A DNA stretch of 64,000 nt from Candidatus Accumulibacter sp. ACC003 (GTDB taxonomy: Bacteria > Pseudomonadota > Gammaproteobacteria > Burkholderiales > Rhodocyclaceae): NCBI RefSeq assembly GCF_907163085.1, contig NZ_CAJQTX010000007.1:372001-436000 (forward strand), in the 5' to 3' direction. Made by a program: the position numbers and the translations under genes. This document shows positions 9,330-19,329 of this stretch, piece after piece. The notes under the pieces are model-generated. The model made no database searches, was not told where the DNA came from, and saw only the letters and a list, made by a program, of their open reading frames with translations. Each line of letters opens with the position of its first letter. Within the stretch, counting starts at the first letter, position 1.

Positions 9330-10460
9330 GTGATCCCGATCAGCGACAGTCGCGCGCGCCGGCTGCTGTACTACACGGCAATTCTTGCCGGCCTGGCGCT
9401 GTTCAGCGCGCCGGCCGCCGCCGAGCGCATCAAGGACCTGGCTTCGGTACAGGGCGTTCGCAACAACCAGCTGGTCGGTTACGGGATCGTCGTTGGCCTC
9501 GACGGTACCGGCGATCAGACCACGCAGACGCCCTTTACGACGCAGGCGATCATCAACATGCTGGCGCAACTCGGCACCACCCTGGCCACCACGCAGTCGT
9601 TGCAGCTGAAGAATGTCGCGGCGGTGATGGTGACCGCCAATCTGCCGTCCTTTGCCGGCATCGGGCAGCAGATCGACGTCACCGTCTCGTCGATGGGCAA
9701 CGCCAAGAGCCTGCGCGGCGGTACCCTGGTGATGACGCCGTTGAAGGGCGCCGACGGCCAGATCTATGCGCAGGCGCAGGGCAACCTGCTGGTCGGTGGC
9801 GCTGGCGCGTCGGGCGGTGGCAGCCGGGTTACCGTAAACCACCTGCTGGCCGGCCGCGTCGCCGGCGGTGCGACGGTCGAGCGCGAAGTGCCGACGGCTT
9901 TGGGTCAGGGTCCGTTCATCCATTACGAGATGAGCTCGACCGACTTTGGCACCACCCAGCGGGTCGTCGAGGTGATCAATCGCGAGATCGGGCCGGGTAC
10001 GGCGCAGGCACTCGACGGACGGCGGATCCAGGTGATCGCGCCGACCGATCCGAACAGCCGGGTTGCCTTCCTGGGGAGGCTCGAGGGTCTCGAAGTCCGC
10101 CCGACCAAAGGCATGGCCAAAGTAATCATCAATCCGCGCACCGGCTCGGTGGTGATGAATCAGACGGTGACCATCGAATCGTGTGCGATCGCGCACGGTA
10201 GTCTCTCGGTGGTGATCAACACCGAGCAGAAAGTCAGTCAGCCCAACGCGCTGGCCGCTGGCCAGACGGTGACCACCAGCCAGAGCGAGATCGATATCAA
10301 ACAGGGTGGCGGTTCCTTGATGCAGGTGAAAGCCGGCGTGAGCCTTTCCGAGGTGGTCAAGGCGATCAACGCGCTCGGTGCCGGACCACAGGACCTGCTG
10401 TCGATCCTGCAGTCGATGAAAGCCGCGGGTGCCCTGCGTGCCGATCTCGAGATCATTTGA
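9330..10460 (+). CDS. flgI: flagellar P-ring protein FlgI
   Basis: This 376-residue periplasmic protein forms the P-ring. A signal peptide ([20 protein letters not shown]) is followed by the conserved start of the mature protein ([33 protein letters not shown]) and by [21 protein letters not shown]-type central segments. Translation starts at a GTG with AAGGAG about 9 bases upstream. FlgA (3267-3971) is its assembly chaperone. Confidence 0.96.
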   Translation: MIPISDSRARRLLYYTAILAGLALFSAPAAAERIKDLASVQGVRNNQLVGYGIVVGLDGTGDQTTQTPFTTQAIINMLAQLGTTLATTQSLQLKNVAAVMVTANLPSFAGIGQQIDVTVSSMGNAKSLRGGTLVMTPLKGADGQIYAQAQGNLLVGGAGASGGGSRVTVNHLLAGRVAGGATVEREVPTALGQGPFIHYEMSSTDFGTTQRVVEVINREIGPGTAQALDGRRIQVIAPTDPNSRVAFLGRLEGLEVRPTKGMAKVIINPRTGSVVMNQTVTIESCAIAHGSLSVVINTEQKVSQPNALAAGQTVTTSQSEIDIKQGGGSLMQVKAGVSLSEVVKAINALGAGPQDLLSILQSMKAAGALRADLEII

Positions 10461-10499
10461 GTTGGCGTGTAACGGCATGGAAAATGCCAAAGGTCGCCC

Positions 10500-11444
10500 A
10501 TGAAATCCATTGACCTCGCCAGCAATCGTCTGGTTCTTGATCCGGCGGCGGCGGCTGATCTGCGTGCTCGCCTCGGCCAGGACGCGCCGGGCGGCGTGCG
10601 GCAGGCGGCGCAACAATTCGAAGGCATGCTGCTGCACCTGATGCTGAAAAGCATGCGCGACGCAAGCGCCAGCGGTGGCCTGCTTGACAGCGAACAGAGT
10701 CGCTTCTTTACGGCCATCGGCGATCAGCAAATGGCTGCGCAACTGGCGTCGCAAATGCCCCTCGGCTTTGCCGGGCTGATCGAGCAGCAGTTGGCGCGAC
10801 AGTCCGCCGGCGGCCAGGCTGAGGCCGCGCCTTCGCCGCTCGAGGCGCTGCAGCAGTCGCTGCGCTCGTCGTACGCGGCCACTGCCGCGGCAGCGATAGC
10901 CGGCGCACCGGTCCGGGGCGCGGCTGGCGCCAGGTCGGCAACGCCGGTGGCCGCGGCTGACGGCGCGCCGGCGGCCAGCACGCGTGAATTTGTCGATCGT
11001 GTCTGGCCGCACGCGCTCGAGGCCGGGGCGGCGACCGGCATTCCTCCTCACTTTCTGGTTGCCCAGGCGGCGCTCGAGAGTGGTTGGGGCAAACACGAGA
11101 TCCGCGCCGCCGACGGTACGCAGAGTTTCAACGTCTTTGGCATTAAGGCCGGGCGTAGCTGGTCAGGACCGACGGTCGAGGTGCAAACCAGCGAGTTCGT
11201 CGATGGCGTGGCGCAGTCCGAGCGAGCGAAGTTTCGCGTCTATTCGTCGTACGCCGAAGCTTTTCATGACTATGCGCAACTGCTACGCAGCAAGCCGCGT
11301 TTTGCCGACGTGATCGGTCAGCAGGACGGCGCCCAGTTTGCGCGTTCATTGCAGCAGGCGGGCTACGCGACCGACCCGATGTACGCCGATAAAATTGCCC
11401 GTATCATCGGTGGAGCAAGCTTGCGGCAGGCGCTGGAGGGGTAG
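10500..11444 (+). CDS. flgJ: FlgJ, rod cap and peptidoglycan hydrolase
   Basis: This 314-residue protein has the two-domain FlgJ layout. The N-terminal rod-cap part (about 1-100) contains the segment QFEGMLLHLMLKSMRDASAS, and the C-terminal part (about 165-310) is a glucosaminidase-type lysozyme domain (HFLVAQAALESGWGKHEIRA, FNVFGIKAG, FRVYSSYAEAFHDYAQLL). The glutamate in LESGWGKHE is the family's catalytic acid. It drills the wall for rod passage in the periplasm. It ends the flgBCDEFGHIJ unit; flgK follows under a separate promoter. Confidence 0.95.
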   Translation: MKSIDLASNRLVLDPAAAADLRARLGQDAPGGVRQAAQQFEGMLLHLMLKSMRDASASGGLLDSEQSRFFTAIGDQQMAAQLASQMPLGFAGLIEQQLARQSAGGQAEAAPSPLEALQQSLRSSYAATAAAAIAGAPVRGAAGARSATPVAAADGAPAASTREFVDRVWPHALEAGAATGIPPHFLVAQAALESGWGKHEIRAADGTQSFNVFGIKAGRSWSGPTVEVQTSEFVDGVAQSERAKFRVYSSYAEAFHDYAQLLRSKPRFADVIGQQDGAQFARSLQQAGYATDPMYADKIARIIGGASLRQALEG

Positions 11445-11472
11445 TGCTTCAACGGATTTACGGCGCGGCCAC

Positions 11473-11499
11473 TAAATTTCCCGGCTAAGCTGCCGTTTA
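11473..11499 (+). promoter_or_regulatory. sigma-28 (FliA) promoter for flgK-flgL
   Basis: TAAATTTC, 11 bases, GCCGTTTA: the -35 box and spacing match the FliA consensus well and the -10 box 6 of 8. It lies 28 bases upstream of flgK, a late gene in most flagellar cascades. Confidence 0.75.
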
Positions 11500-11527
11500 C
11501 AGAGTTATCGAAGAGGAAACTCAGGCC

Positions 11528-13573
11528 ATGGGCACAGGAATCATCGGCACCGGCGTCAGCGGCTTACTGGCCGCCCAGCTTGGACTGCAGACTACCGAGC
11601 ACAATATCGCCAACGTCAATACCGTCGGCTTTTCGCGGCAGCGCAGCGTGCAGGCGACCAATCCATCGCTGTCGACCGGCGCCGGCTTTATCGGCCAGGG
11701 CACGCACGTGGCGACGATCGAACGGATGTACAACCAGTTTCTGACCAACCAGGTTGATCGTTCTCAGAGCAGCGCCAGCGAACTCGACAGCTATTACGCG
11801 CAAATCAGTCAGATCAACAATATGCTGGCCGACCCGAGTGCCGGCCTGTCGCCGGCCTTGCAGAGCTTCTTCAACAGTGTTCAGGACGTCGCGGCCAATC
11901 CGTCGGAGCTCGCGAGTCGGCAGGCCATGCTCTCCGCCGGACAGGGGGTCAGTGCGCGCTATCAGTCGTTCGGCGATCAGCTCGCGCAGATGTACGGCGG
12001 CGTCAATTCGCAAATCACCGCCACCGTCAGCGGCATCAATTCATACGCCGAACAAATCGCCCTGCTGAACCAGCAAATCGTCGTCGCCGAGGGCTCCACT
12101 GGTCAGCCGGCCAACGATTTGCTCGACAGCCGCGACCAGCTCGTTGCCGACCTCAACAAGCTGGTCAAAGCGCGAACGACGAGCAATAGCGACGGTAGCT
12201 ATAACGTCTTCATCGGCAGCGGCCAACAACTGGTCGTCGGCTCACAGGTGCTGGCGATCGCCACGACGCCCTCGTCGGCCGATCGCTCCCGCCTGGCGGT
12301 CGGTTTGAAGACCGCGGTGGGTGTCCAGGAAATGCCCGACAATTTGCTGCGTGGCGGCACTCTCGGCGGCCTGCTGCAGTTCCGTAGCGAATCGCTCGAC
12401 CAGACCAGCAACGACCTGGGCCGCAACGCCGCGTCGCTGGCCTTGACTTTCAATGCGCAAAGCGCGCTCGGCCAGGATCTTCTCGGACAATCGCAAGTCT
12501 CGTCGTCGGTAGCGGGTTTTACACCAGACTTCTTCGTGATTCCCTCGCCGGTGGTGATTGCCAACACCGGCAACCCGGCTGGCAGCCCGACCGTCAGCGC
12601 TGCTTTCGTGATCCCGACGCCGTTCAAGGGCAACTACTACACCGATCTCGGAAGCAGCGATTACCGACTCACCGCGGACGCCAGCAGCGTGACGCTGACG
12701 CGCCTGTCCGACAACAAGCAGTGGTCGGCGCTTGGCGACGACGTGGCGCTGATCAATGGCCAACTGGCCAACGATCCGCAGGGGTTCACGCTCGCCGCCG
12801 GACCCTTGCTGGCGGGTTCGAGCTATCTCATCGAGCCGACGCGGGCGGCGGCCAGCAACATCAAGCTGAACTCGGCGGTGGTCGCCGACGCGAGTCTGAT
12901 TGCCGCTGCCGGTCCGGTCCGCACCGCGGCGGCGAGCACCAATACCGGCGCCGCCAAGGTTTCAGCGGGCAGCGCCGGACCTGGCTATGCGGCGGCTGTT
13001 GCCGGTATGCCGATCAACGTCCTCTATCAGGACGGCGAACTGCGCAACTTTCCGGTCGGTGCGCAGGTATCGGTCGACGGCGGCGTGCCGGTGCTGATCG
13101 CGGCGCCCAGCGATGGCGTGGCGTACACCAGCGGCGCGACGATCACCCTGGTCGGCTCGCTGGCAAGCACGCCGCCGAGTGGTTTCAGTTTCGTGCTCAG
13201 CGGACCGCCCAATAACGGCGACAGTTTTGCGATTGCCGCCAATTCGGCGGCTTCTGCCGATGGCCGCAACGCGCTGGCGCTTGCGCAGTTGCAGACGCAG
13301 GCGACGATGTCGGGTAACTCGGCTTCGTTCCAGCAGGCGTACGCGCAGTTGGTCAGCCAGACGGGCAGCAAGACGCGCCAGACCGAGGTCGCCGCCGCGG
13401 CGCAGAATTCCCTGCTGGCACAGGCAGAAGCCAGTCGCCAGTCGCTTTCCGGCGTCAATCTCGACGAGGAGGCCGCCAATTTGATCCGATACCAGCAGGC
13501 CTACCAGGCCTCGGCCAAAGCGCTACAAATTGGCACCAGTCTGTTCGACACCATTCTTGCGTTGGGGCAGTAG
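11528..13573 (+). CDS. flgK: flagellar hook-associated protein FlgK (HAP1)
   Basis: This 681-residue protein forms the first hook-filament junction ring. The N-terminus (LLAAQLGLQTTEHNIANVNT, then VGFSRQRSVQATNPS) and C-terminus (GVNLDEEAANLIRYQQAYQA) are the conserved flagellin-like ends. It is longer than the E. coli protein (547), with a variable alanine- and serine-rich surface domain at about 350-560. FlgN is its export chaperone. It is cotranscribed with flgL 13 bases downstream. Confidence 0.95.
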   Translation: MGTGIIGTGVSGLLAAQLGLQTTEHNIANVNTVGFSRQRSVQATNPSLSTGAGFIGQGTHVATIERMYNQFLTNQVDRSQSSASELDSYYAQISQINNMLADPSAGLSPALQSFFNSVQDVAANPSELASRQAMLSAGQGVSARYQSFGDQLAQMYGGVNSQITATVSGINSYAEQIALLNQQIVVAEGSTGQPANDLLDSRDQLVADLNKLVKARTTSNSDGSYNVFIGSGQQLVVGSQVLAIATTPSSADRSRLAVGLKTAVGVQEMPDNLLRGGTLGGLLQFRSESLDQTSNDLGRNAASLALTFNAQSALGQDLLGQSQVSSSVAGFTPDFFVIPSPVVIANTGNPAGSPTVSAAFVIPTPFKGNYYTDLGSSDYRLTADASSVTLTRLSDNKQWSALGDDVALINGQLANDPQGFTLAAGPLLAGSSYLIEPTRAAASNIKLNSAVVADASLIAAAGPVRTAAASTNTGAAKVSAGSAGPGYAAAVAGMPINVLYQDGELRNFPVGAQVSVDGGVPVLIAAPSDGVAYTSGATITLVGSLASTPPSGFSFVLSGPPNNGDSFAIAANSAASADGRNALALAQLQTQATMSGNSASFQQAYAQLVSQTGSKTRQTEVAAAAQNSLLAQAEASRQSLSGVNLDEEAANLIRYQQAYQASAKALQIGTSLFDTILALGQ

Positions 13574-13586
13574 CCAGGAGAGTCAG

Positions 13587-14918
13587 ATGCGTATCAGTAC
13601 CAGTCAAATCTACGATTCCGCGATGCAGGGTATGGAGCGCAACCAGAGTGCGCTGCTGAAAGTGCAGAATCAGCTGGCTAGCGGACGTCGGCTGCTGACT
13701 CCGGCGGACGATCCGGTAGCCGCCGCGCGGGCGCTGTCGGTGAGCCAGGCCAAGGACGTTGGCGCCCAATACGCGAGCAATCAGAACGACGCCAGTGATC
13801 GGCTGGCGCTGGTCGATAGCCAATTGAGCGCCTTGGGCGAGGCGCTGCAGGGCGTCCGTAGCCGGGTGGTCCAGGCCGGCAATACGGTTCTCGCCGATAG
13901 CGACCGGCAGGCGATCGCCGTCGAACTCGAGGCGCGTCTCGAAGAAGTCATGGGGATCGCCAATAGCCGCAATGCGACCGGCGACTATCTCTTTTCCGGC
14001 TACCAGGGGGCGACCAGGCCGTTTGCGCGCAGCGCTGCGAGCGCGCCCGAGAGCGCTTCGTCGGTGAGTTATTACGGCGACGATGGCCAGCGTTTGCTGC
14101 AGGTCGGGTCATCGCGACAAATGGCCAGCAACGTTGCCGGCAGCGACCTGTTCATGAACATCCGGCAGGGTAACGGCAGTTTCTCGACGGCGGCCGGTGC
14201 CGATGGCGGGGTTGCCAATCAGGGGAGCGGCGTCATCGATGCGGGTTCGCTATTGGATCCGCAGCAGTGGCAAAGCGCTTTGAACGCCGATTTTCCCTGG
14301 CAGGGTTCGAGCAATCACGCGCTGCAGATCGTTTTTTCGTCGCCGGGCGGTGTCAGCAGTTACCAGTTGTTCGATGCGTCGACTCCGGCACCGCCCAGCG
14401 CGCCCTTGCCGGCCAAGGCGGTCGGCGACGTGCTGCCGTTTTCTTCCGGGCAGGTTGTGCCGCTGGTCAGTACCGCGCCGGCGGTCGATTTCGGCGCGCA
14501 GGTGGTGATCAGCGGCCAGCCTGCCGCCGGCGACACCTTTACCATCAAGCCGAGTGCCAACAAGAGCGTCTTTCAAACCATCGACGAACTGATCGGCCTG
14601 TTGCGTTCGCCGCTGCCTTCAAGCACCGCCAGAAGCGAATTTTCCGGACAGTTGTCGGCGCACCTCGGCAACCTCGACCAGGCGCTGCTTAATGTCGGGC
14701 GCGTGCAGGCGACCGTCGGAGCGCACCTGCAGGAACTGGAAGGCCTGAGCAGCAGTTCGGCTGCGCTCGATATCCAGTACCAGCAGACCTTGTCGGAGCT
14801 TCAGGATCTGGATTACGCACAAGCCATTTCGGATTTCACCAGACAGCAGGTCACACTTGAAGCGGCGCAGAAGTCGTTTGTCACGATCAGTGGCTTGAGC
14901 CTCTTCAATTACCTCTGA
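13587..14918 (+). CDS. flgL: flagellar hook-associated protein FlgL (HAP3)
   Basis: This 443-residue protein is the second hook-filament junction protein. The start at 13587 gives MRISTSQIYDSAMQGMERNQ with GGAG just upstream; the flagellin-type N-terminus (LLKVQNQLASGRRLLTPADD) and C-terminus (QQTLSELQDLDYAQAISDFT, RQQVTLEAAQKSFVTIS) are clear. The longer in-frame start at 13530 lies inside flgK and is rejected. Middle regions are variable. Confidence 0.94.
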   Translation: MRISTSQIYDSAMQGMERNQSALLKVQNQLASGRRLLTPADDPVAAARALSVSQAKDVGAQYASNQNDASDRLALVDSQLSALGEALQGVRSRVVQAGNTVLADSDRQAIAVELEARLEEVMGIANSRNATGDYLFSGYQGATRPFARSAASAPESASSVSYYGDDGQRLLQVGSSRQMASNVAGSDLFMNIRQGNGSFSTAAGADGGVANQGSGVIDAGSLLDPQQWQSALNADFPWQGSSNHALQIVFSSPGGVSSYQLFDASTPAPPSAPLPAKAVGDVLPFSSGQVVPLVSTAPAVDFGAQVVISGQPAAGDTFTIKPSANKSVFQTIDELIGLLRSPLPSSTARSEFSGQLSAHLGNLDQALLNVGRVQATVGAHLQELEGLSSSSAALDIQYQQTLSELQDLDYAQAISDFTRQQVTLEAAQKSFVTISGLSLFNYL

Positions 14919-14956
14919 TTGGCGAGAATTGTGATGTCTGTGGTGCGCTGTCTGTG

Positions 14957-15502
14957 ATGATTTCCCGACGCTGTGTCGGTGCTTGCTCGCTGGCCGTCCT
15001 CCTGGCGGCGTGCGGCACCGTGACGCTCGAACAGACGCCGGACGGCGACGCCGGCGCTCCTGTTAACTACCGCTACAGTCAGTCGCCGAATCCGACGCTC
15101 AGCGTTGAGCCCGGCAAGGCCATCGCGCTGGTTGGCGCAGTCGGCTACACGGCCGAGCACTACACCGGTCCGGCCGCCAATCTGGGTCTGGCCGCTGCGG
15201 CGGCGGTCGTGGCCTACGTCATTTACGATCCCTTGGCGCCCAATTGGAGCATTGAGGAAAGGCTTGTCGGCAGCGACACCTACGTCGTGTCAATGCGCGC
15301 CAAGAGTTTTCGCACCGGCGGCGACGGCGAGTCGGGCTTGATTCTCAGGCGGCGCGCGCTGCAGTTGCAGCAGCAACGCGGCTTTCTCGCCTACCGCATC
15401 CTCGACTACTCGGAAGGTATCGAGTCGAGCACGCCTTTTACGCATCGTTTTGCCGAAGGCGTTTTTCAGCTGGTCCGTCGCGACCCGGCAAGAACGCCTT
15501 AG
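14957..15502 (+). CDS. putative lipoprotein of unknown function, downstream of flgL
   Basis: This 181-residue protein begins with a lipoprotein signal (CSLAVLLAAC lipobox), so it should be anchored to a membrane facing the periplasm. Near residue 70-95 there is a hydrophobic, alanine-rich stretch (NLGLAAAAAVVAYVIYDPLA), and the C-terminal half is charged. I do not recognise the family. It starts 38 bases after flgL on the same strand and could be cotranscribed with flgKL, hinting at a link to the flagellum or envelope. Its stop overlaps the fliR stop from the other strand by four bases. ATG 14957 is preferred over an upstream GTG. Confidence 0.75.
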   Translation: MISRRCVGACSLAVLLAACGTVTLEQTPDGDAGAPVNYRYSQSPNPTLSVEPGKAIALVGAVGYTAEHYTGPAANLGLAAAAAVVAYVIYDPLAPNWSIEERLVGSDTYVVSMRAKSFRTGGDGESGLILRRRALQLQQQRGFLAYRILDYSEGIESSTPFTHRFAEGVFQLVRRDPARTP

Positions 15503-16284
15503 GGCGCGGCTACCGAGAAGTTTCCGAGGACCGACTCCAGGCCGTATTCGAACAGCTGCTGCAGAGGTCCACTCAGATACGACAGGGCCAGCATCAAGGC
15601 GATAAAACCGAGGGTGATGGTCAGCGGGAAGCCGATCACGATCAAGTTGAGTTGCGGCGCGGCGCGGCTCAGGATGGCCAGAGCCAGGTTGGTGACCAAC
15701 AGCGCGACGACGATCGGCAGCGCCAGCAGCAAACCCGAGGAGAAGATCACTGCCGCCCAGTTGCTCAAGTTCCACCAGCTGGCGGCGGCCAGCGATGCGT
15801 TGCCGACCGGCAGTGCGCTGAAGCTGTGCGTCAAGGTGGCGATCAGCAGCAGGTGACCGTTGAGGGCCATGAACGTCAGTAGCGCCAGCAGCCCGATGAA
15901 CTCGGCGATCACCGGCGTCTGACCGGCGCTTTGCGGGTCGTACGAGGTGGCGAAGCCGAGACCCATCTGCAGTCCGATCATGGTGCCCGCCAGGTCAACC
16001 GCGCTGAATACCAGGCGTATCGTGAAACCCATGGCAAAGCCGATGATGAGTTCTTGCGCCAGGATCAACAGGCCGGCCGCCGACGCCGGGTTGACGGCCG
16101 GCATCGCTGGCAGGATTGGCGCAATCGCCAGGGTGATCGCCAGACCAAGGATCAGCCGGATGCGCATCGGCAAGGCCGGATTGCTGAACGGCGGCGCACT
16201 GGCCAGCACCGCAAGGATGCGCGTCAAAGGGAAGAAGAAGGCGACGATCCAGGCGTCGATCTGTGCCGATGTCAGGCTGATCAT
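15499..16284 (-). CDS. fliR: flagellar type III export protein FliR
   Basis: This 261-residue inner-membrane protein is part of the FliPQR export gate. Six membrane segments are visible, with the FliR segments LTRILAVLASAPPFSNPALP near the start, ELIIGFAMGFTIRLVFSAVD in the middle, and LTITLGFIALMLALSYL near the end. It is the last gene of the fliF-to-fliR operon and follows fliQ by 10 bases. Confidence 0.95.
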   Translation of the reverse strand: MISLTSAQIDAWIVAFFFPLTRILAVLASAPPFSNPALPMRIRLILGLAITLAIAPILPAMPAVNPASAAGLLILAQELIIGFAMGFTIRLVFSAVDLAGTMIGLQMGLGFATSYDPQSAGQTPVIAEFIGLLALLTFMALNGHLLLIATLTHSFSALPVGNASLAAASWWNLSNWAAVIFSSGLLLALPIVVALLVTNLALAILSRAAPQLNLIVIGFPLTITLGFIALMLALSYLSGPLQQLFEYGLESVLGNFSVAAP

Positions 16285-16294
16285 CGCGCGTCGC

Positions 16295-16564
16295 CTAGCC
16301 GACCAGCAGCGGGATGCTTTCGAACAGTCGTCGAACGTAGTTGACCATCGTGTCGAGCATCCATGGGCCGGCCAGAAGAAGAGTCAGGAAGACGCCGACC
16401 AGCTTGGGAATGAACGACAGCGTCTGCTCGTTGATCTGCGTCGCGGCCTGAAAGATGCTGACGATCAGGCCGATCAGAAGCGCTGTCAGGAGCAGCGGCG
16501 CGGACAGCAGCAAGGTCATCTCGACCGCTTGACGCCCGATGTCCATGACCAGTTCGGGTGTCAT
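16295..16564 (-). CDS. fliQ: flagellar type III export protein FliQ
   Basis: This 89-residue protein has two membrane helices ([20 protein letters not shown] and [20 protein letters not shown]) and the conserved [17 protein letters not shown] loop between them. Its ATG overlaps the fliP stop (ATGA), which suggests coupled translation of the gate subunits. Length is exactly typical (89). Confidence 0.97.
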   Translation of the reverse strand: MTPELVMDIGRQAVEMTLLLSAPLLLTALLIGLIVSIFQAATQINEQTLSFIPKLVGVFLTLLLAGPWMLDTMVNYVRRLFESIPLLVG

Positions 16565-17313
16565 GTGCCGAAGCTGGCGACCAGTGAGCCGACAATCAGC
16601 TGCCAGCCATCGACCAGAACGAATAGCATCAGCTTGAAGGGCAAGGCAATCATCACCGGCGACATCATCATCATGCCCATCGACATCAGGACGCTGGCGA
16701 CGACCATGTCGACGATCAGGAAGGGGATGAAGATGATGAAGCCGATCTGAAAACCCGTTTTCAATTCGCTGGTCACGAACGCCGGGATCAGCAAGCGCAT
16801 CGGAATGTCGTCGGCAGACTGGAAGCGCGGCGCGTTGGTCATCCGCGCAAACAGCGCGATATCCGATTCGCGCGTCTGTTTGAGCATGAACTGGCGTAGC
16901 GGCACGGCGCCGCGCTCGATCGCCTGCACGTAGGTGATCCGGTTCTCGGACAAGGGCAGGTAGGCCTCGTTGTAGATGCTGTCGAGCACCGGCGACATGA
17001 TGAAGAAGGTGAGGAACAGCGACAGGCCGACCAGCACCTGATTCGGTGGCGAGGTCTGCGTGCCGAGGGCGTGTCGCAGCAGCGAGAGGACGATGATGAT
17101 GCGCGTAAAGCTGGTCATCATCAGCAGCGCCGCCGGGAGAAAAGTCAGCGCCGTCAGCGTCAGCAGCGTCTGGATCGACAGCGTGTAGGTCTGGCTACCG
17201 CCAGCGCCCGGGCTGCTGGTCAGCGCCGGCAGGCCGCCAGCCTGTGCCCAGGCCGCGAGTGGCGTCAGCAAGGTCAGCAGAATGCAGCAGCCAGTGAGTC
17301 TAGTGGCCTTCAC
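16561..17313 (-). CDS. fliP: flagellar type III export protein FliP
   Basis: This protein (250 residues from the GTG at 17313) forms the core of the export gate. It has a cleavable signal sequence ([17 protein letters not shown]), then the FliP family segments ([20 protein letters not shown], then [40 protein letters not shown]) and four membrane helices. I prefer the GTG start, which overlaps fliO by 14 bases; an upstream TTG at 17349 would add 12 residues. Confidence 0.94.
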   Translation of the reverse strand: MKATRLTGCCILLTLLTPLAAWAQAGGLPALTSSPGAGGSQTYTLSIQTLLTLTALTFLPAALLMMTSFTRIIIVLSLLRHALGTQTSPPNQVLVGLSLFLTFFIMSPVLDSIYNEAYLPLSENRITYVQAIERGAVPLRQFMLKQTRESDIALFARMTNAPRFQSADDIPMRLLIPAFVTSELKTGFQIGFIIFIPFLIVDMVVASVLMSMGMMMMSPVMIALPFKLMLFVLVDGWQLIVGSLVASFGT

Positions 17314-17764
17314 GTTTGCGCTCGGCGATCTGTTTGAGCCACTCGGCAAAGGGGCGCTGGCCGTCGCCAGGCGGTGGCAGCTCGCCCTTCGGCAGCGTGT
17401 GCAGGGTGCGAATCTGGCCTGGCACCAGGCCGACGACGATCCAGGTATCGTCGACCTCGACGAGAATGATGCGCTCCCTGCTGCCGATCATCAGGCCACC
17501 GACGACGCGCAGTGGGCCACTGCTGCCAAAGCCGCGACCGCCATTCAGTTTGCGCAGCAGGAAAGCGGCCAGAAACACTATGCCGATCACCAGCGCCAGC
17601 GCGAGAAGCGTTTGCAGCATCGCGGCCAGCGATACGCCGGGCGCTTCGGCAAGCGCCGCCTGCGCCGCCGCGCTGCCCGAAAACAGCGCACACAGCAGCG
17701 CGCACGGCAGAGTGCGGGCGACAGCGGCGTGGCGGCGATTGAGCGATGTGAAGTGTCGAAGCAA
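17300..17764 (-). CDS. fliO: flagellar biosynthetic protein FliO
   Basis: This 154-residue protein stabilises FliP during gate assembly. It has a signal-like N-terminus, one membrane helix ([20 protein letters not shown]) followed by a basic residue cluster, and a cytoplasmic domain ([18 protein letters not shown]). FliO is poorly conserved and is identified by position between fliN and fliP plus this topology. The only long start is a TTG at 17764 without a good ribosome site, so the true start is uncertain; 100 bases separate it from fliN. Confidence 0.85.
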   Translation of the reverse strand: MLRHFTSLNRRHAAVARTLPCALLCALFSGSAAAQAALAEAPGVSLAAMLQTLLALALVIGIVFLAAFLLRKLNGGRGFGSSGPLRVVGGLMIGSRERIILVEVDDTWIVVGLVPGQIRTLHTLPKGELPPPGDGQRPFAEWLKQIAERKREGH

Positions 17765-17864
17765 GTGGTGGGCCGGCTGGGGGCTGCTCGCTATCTTAAG
17801 GAAATCGACACCGGGAGCAAACGGCGTGTCTGATCGGGTCGCCTGCAGGCGCTGGCACGGCGGC

Positions 17865-18320
17865 TCAATGGCCGATCTTTCGAGCGCGCTCGGAGGGGGT
17901 GACGATATCGGTCAGGCGAATCCCGAATTTGTCGTTGACCACCACGACCTCGCCCTGGGCGATCAGCGTGCCATTGACAAAAACGCTCATCGGTTCGCCG
18001 GCCATGGCGTCAAGCTCAACGACCGAGCCGTGCGCAAGTTGCAGAAGATTTTTGATGGTGATCTTGGTACGACCGAGTTCGACGGCGATCTGGACCGGAA
18101 TATCCAGGATCATGTCGAGTTCATTGATCAGCGAGGCTTTGTTCGCCGGTTCGTTGAAGCTCGGGAAAATATCGGCGGCTGACGCGCCGGCACCGGGACT
18201 TGCTTCGGCCGTCGCCTGCTCGGCCATCGCCGCGGCCCAGTCGTCGTCGGCGCTACTATCGTCGGCGCTGCCGTCGTCGGCGGCGGGACTTGCGAAATCG
18301 TCCGTCTCGTCCTTATCCAT
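17865..18320 (-). CDS. fliN: flagellar motor switch protein FliN
   Basis: This 151-residue C-ring protein has an acidic, alanine- and serine-rich N-terminal half (first 65 residues) and a C-terminal SpoA domain (LDMILDIPVQIAVELGRTKI, LAHGSVVELDAMAGEPMSVF, GEVVVVNDKFGIRLTDIV), which forms the base of the switch. The ATG at 18320 overlaps the fliM stop by 8 bases and has GGAG 6 bases upstream. FliN with FliM and FliG sets rotation direction. Confidence 0.95.
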   Translation of the reverse strand: MDKDETDDFASPAADDGSADDSSADDDWAAAMAEQATAEASPGAGASAADIFPSFNEPANKASLINELDMILDIPVQIAVELGRTKITIKNLLQLAHGSVVELDAMAGEPMSVFVNGTLIAQGEVVVVNDKFGIRLTDIVTPSERARKIGH

Positions 18321-19314
18321 TGCTTTCTCCGGCATGGGCTTCCTCGTCGGCAGCCACGAAGCGGTCGATCTTGAGTGCGTACTGCCCATCCTGCTGCCCG
18401 TAGCGGCATTCCATCACCGGTACATCGTCGACCAGGGCGATAATTTTTTGGGGGATATCGAGAGGAATGATATCACCGACTTTCATGTTCAAAATCTGGC
18501 GCAGAGTGACGCTGGTGGTCGCCAGCTTGGCGGTGATTTCGACCTCGGCGTTCTTCAGTTGTTTGCGCAGCATGATGATCCAGCGGCGGTCAGTTGATAG
18601 TTGATCGCTCTGCATGGCGCTGTACAGCAGATCACGGATCGGTTCGATCATCGAGTACGGGAAGCAGATGTGCATGTCGGCAGTCGAGCCTCCGAATTCC
18701 AGCGAGAAAGTCGTTGAGACGACGATTTCAGACGGCGTCGCGATGTTCGCGAACTGCGAATTCATTTCCGAGCGCAGGTACTCGAAAGTCATGTCATAGA
18801 CCGGCTTCCAGGAACGCGAGTACTCGGTAAACACGACGCCCAGCAGGCCCTGGATGATCCGTTGTTCGGTGGCCGTGAAGTCGCGGCCTTCGACGCGCGT
18901 GTGAAAGCGGCCATCGCCACCAAACATGTTGTCGACGACCAGAAAAACCAGGCTCGGGTCGAAGACGAACAAGGCCGTGCCGCGCAGCGGTTTGGCGGCG
19001 ACCAGATTGAGGTTGGTCGGGACCACCAGATTGCGGGTGAACTCGCTGTATTTCTGGACTCGTATCGAGCCTACCGAGATCTCGGTACTGCGGTGCATGT
19101 AGTTGAAGAGACCGATCCGCAGGTAACGGGCAAAGCGTTCATTGACCAGCTCCAGCGTCGGCATCCGGCCGCGGACGATTCGCTCTTGCGTGCCAAGGTT
19201 GTAAGGACGCGCGCCATCGGTCGCGTCGTCAAGCGCTTCCGGCTCGTCGGCCTCGCCGCTGACGCCCTTGAGCAGGGCGTCGACTTCATCCTGGGAAAGG
19301 AAATCGGCGCTCAT
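18313..19314 (-). CDS. fliM: flagellar motor switch protein FliM
   Basis: This 333-residue protein starts with the CheY-binding peptide region (MSADFLSQDEVDALLKGVSG), continues with the CheC-like middle domain (about 50-230) and ends with a SpoA domain (LNMKVGDIIPLDIPQKIIAL). It is the middle layer of the C-ring and the receiver of phospho-CheY. It lies between fliL and fliN in the operon. Confidence 0.97.
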   Translation of the reverse strand: MSADFLSQDEVDALLKGVSGEADEPEALDDATDGARPYNLGTQERIVRGRMPTLELVNERFARYLRIGLFNYMHRSTEISVGSIRVQKYSEFTRNLVVPTNLNLVAAKPLRGTALFVFDPSLVFLVVDNMFGGDGRFHTRVEGRDFTATEQRIIQGLLGVVFTEYSRSWKPVYDMTFEYLRSEMNSQFANIATPSEIVVSTTFSLEFGGSTADMHICFPYSMIEPIRDLLYSAMQSDQLSTDRRWIIMLRKQLKNAEVEITAKLATTSVTLRQILNMKVGDIIPLDIPQKIIALVDDVPVMECRYGQQDGQYALKIDRFVAADEEAHAGESNG

Positions 19315-19329
19315 CGTTGCTCTCGTCGC

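Noticed and set aside
9213-11096. A 627-codon open frame antisense to flgI and flgJ
   Set aside because: It has a composition typical of shadow frames (arginine, histidine and aspartate rich) and crosses two well-supported genes.
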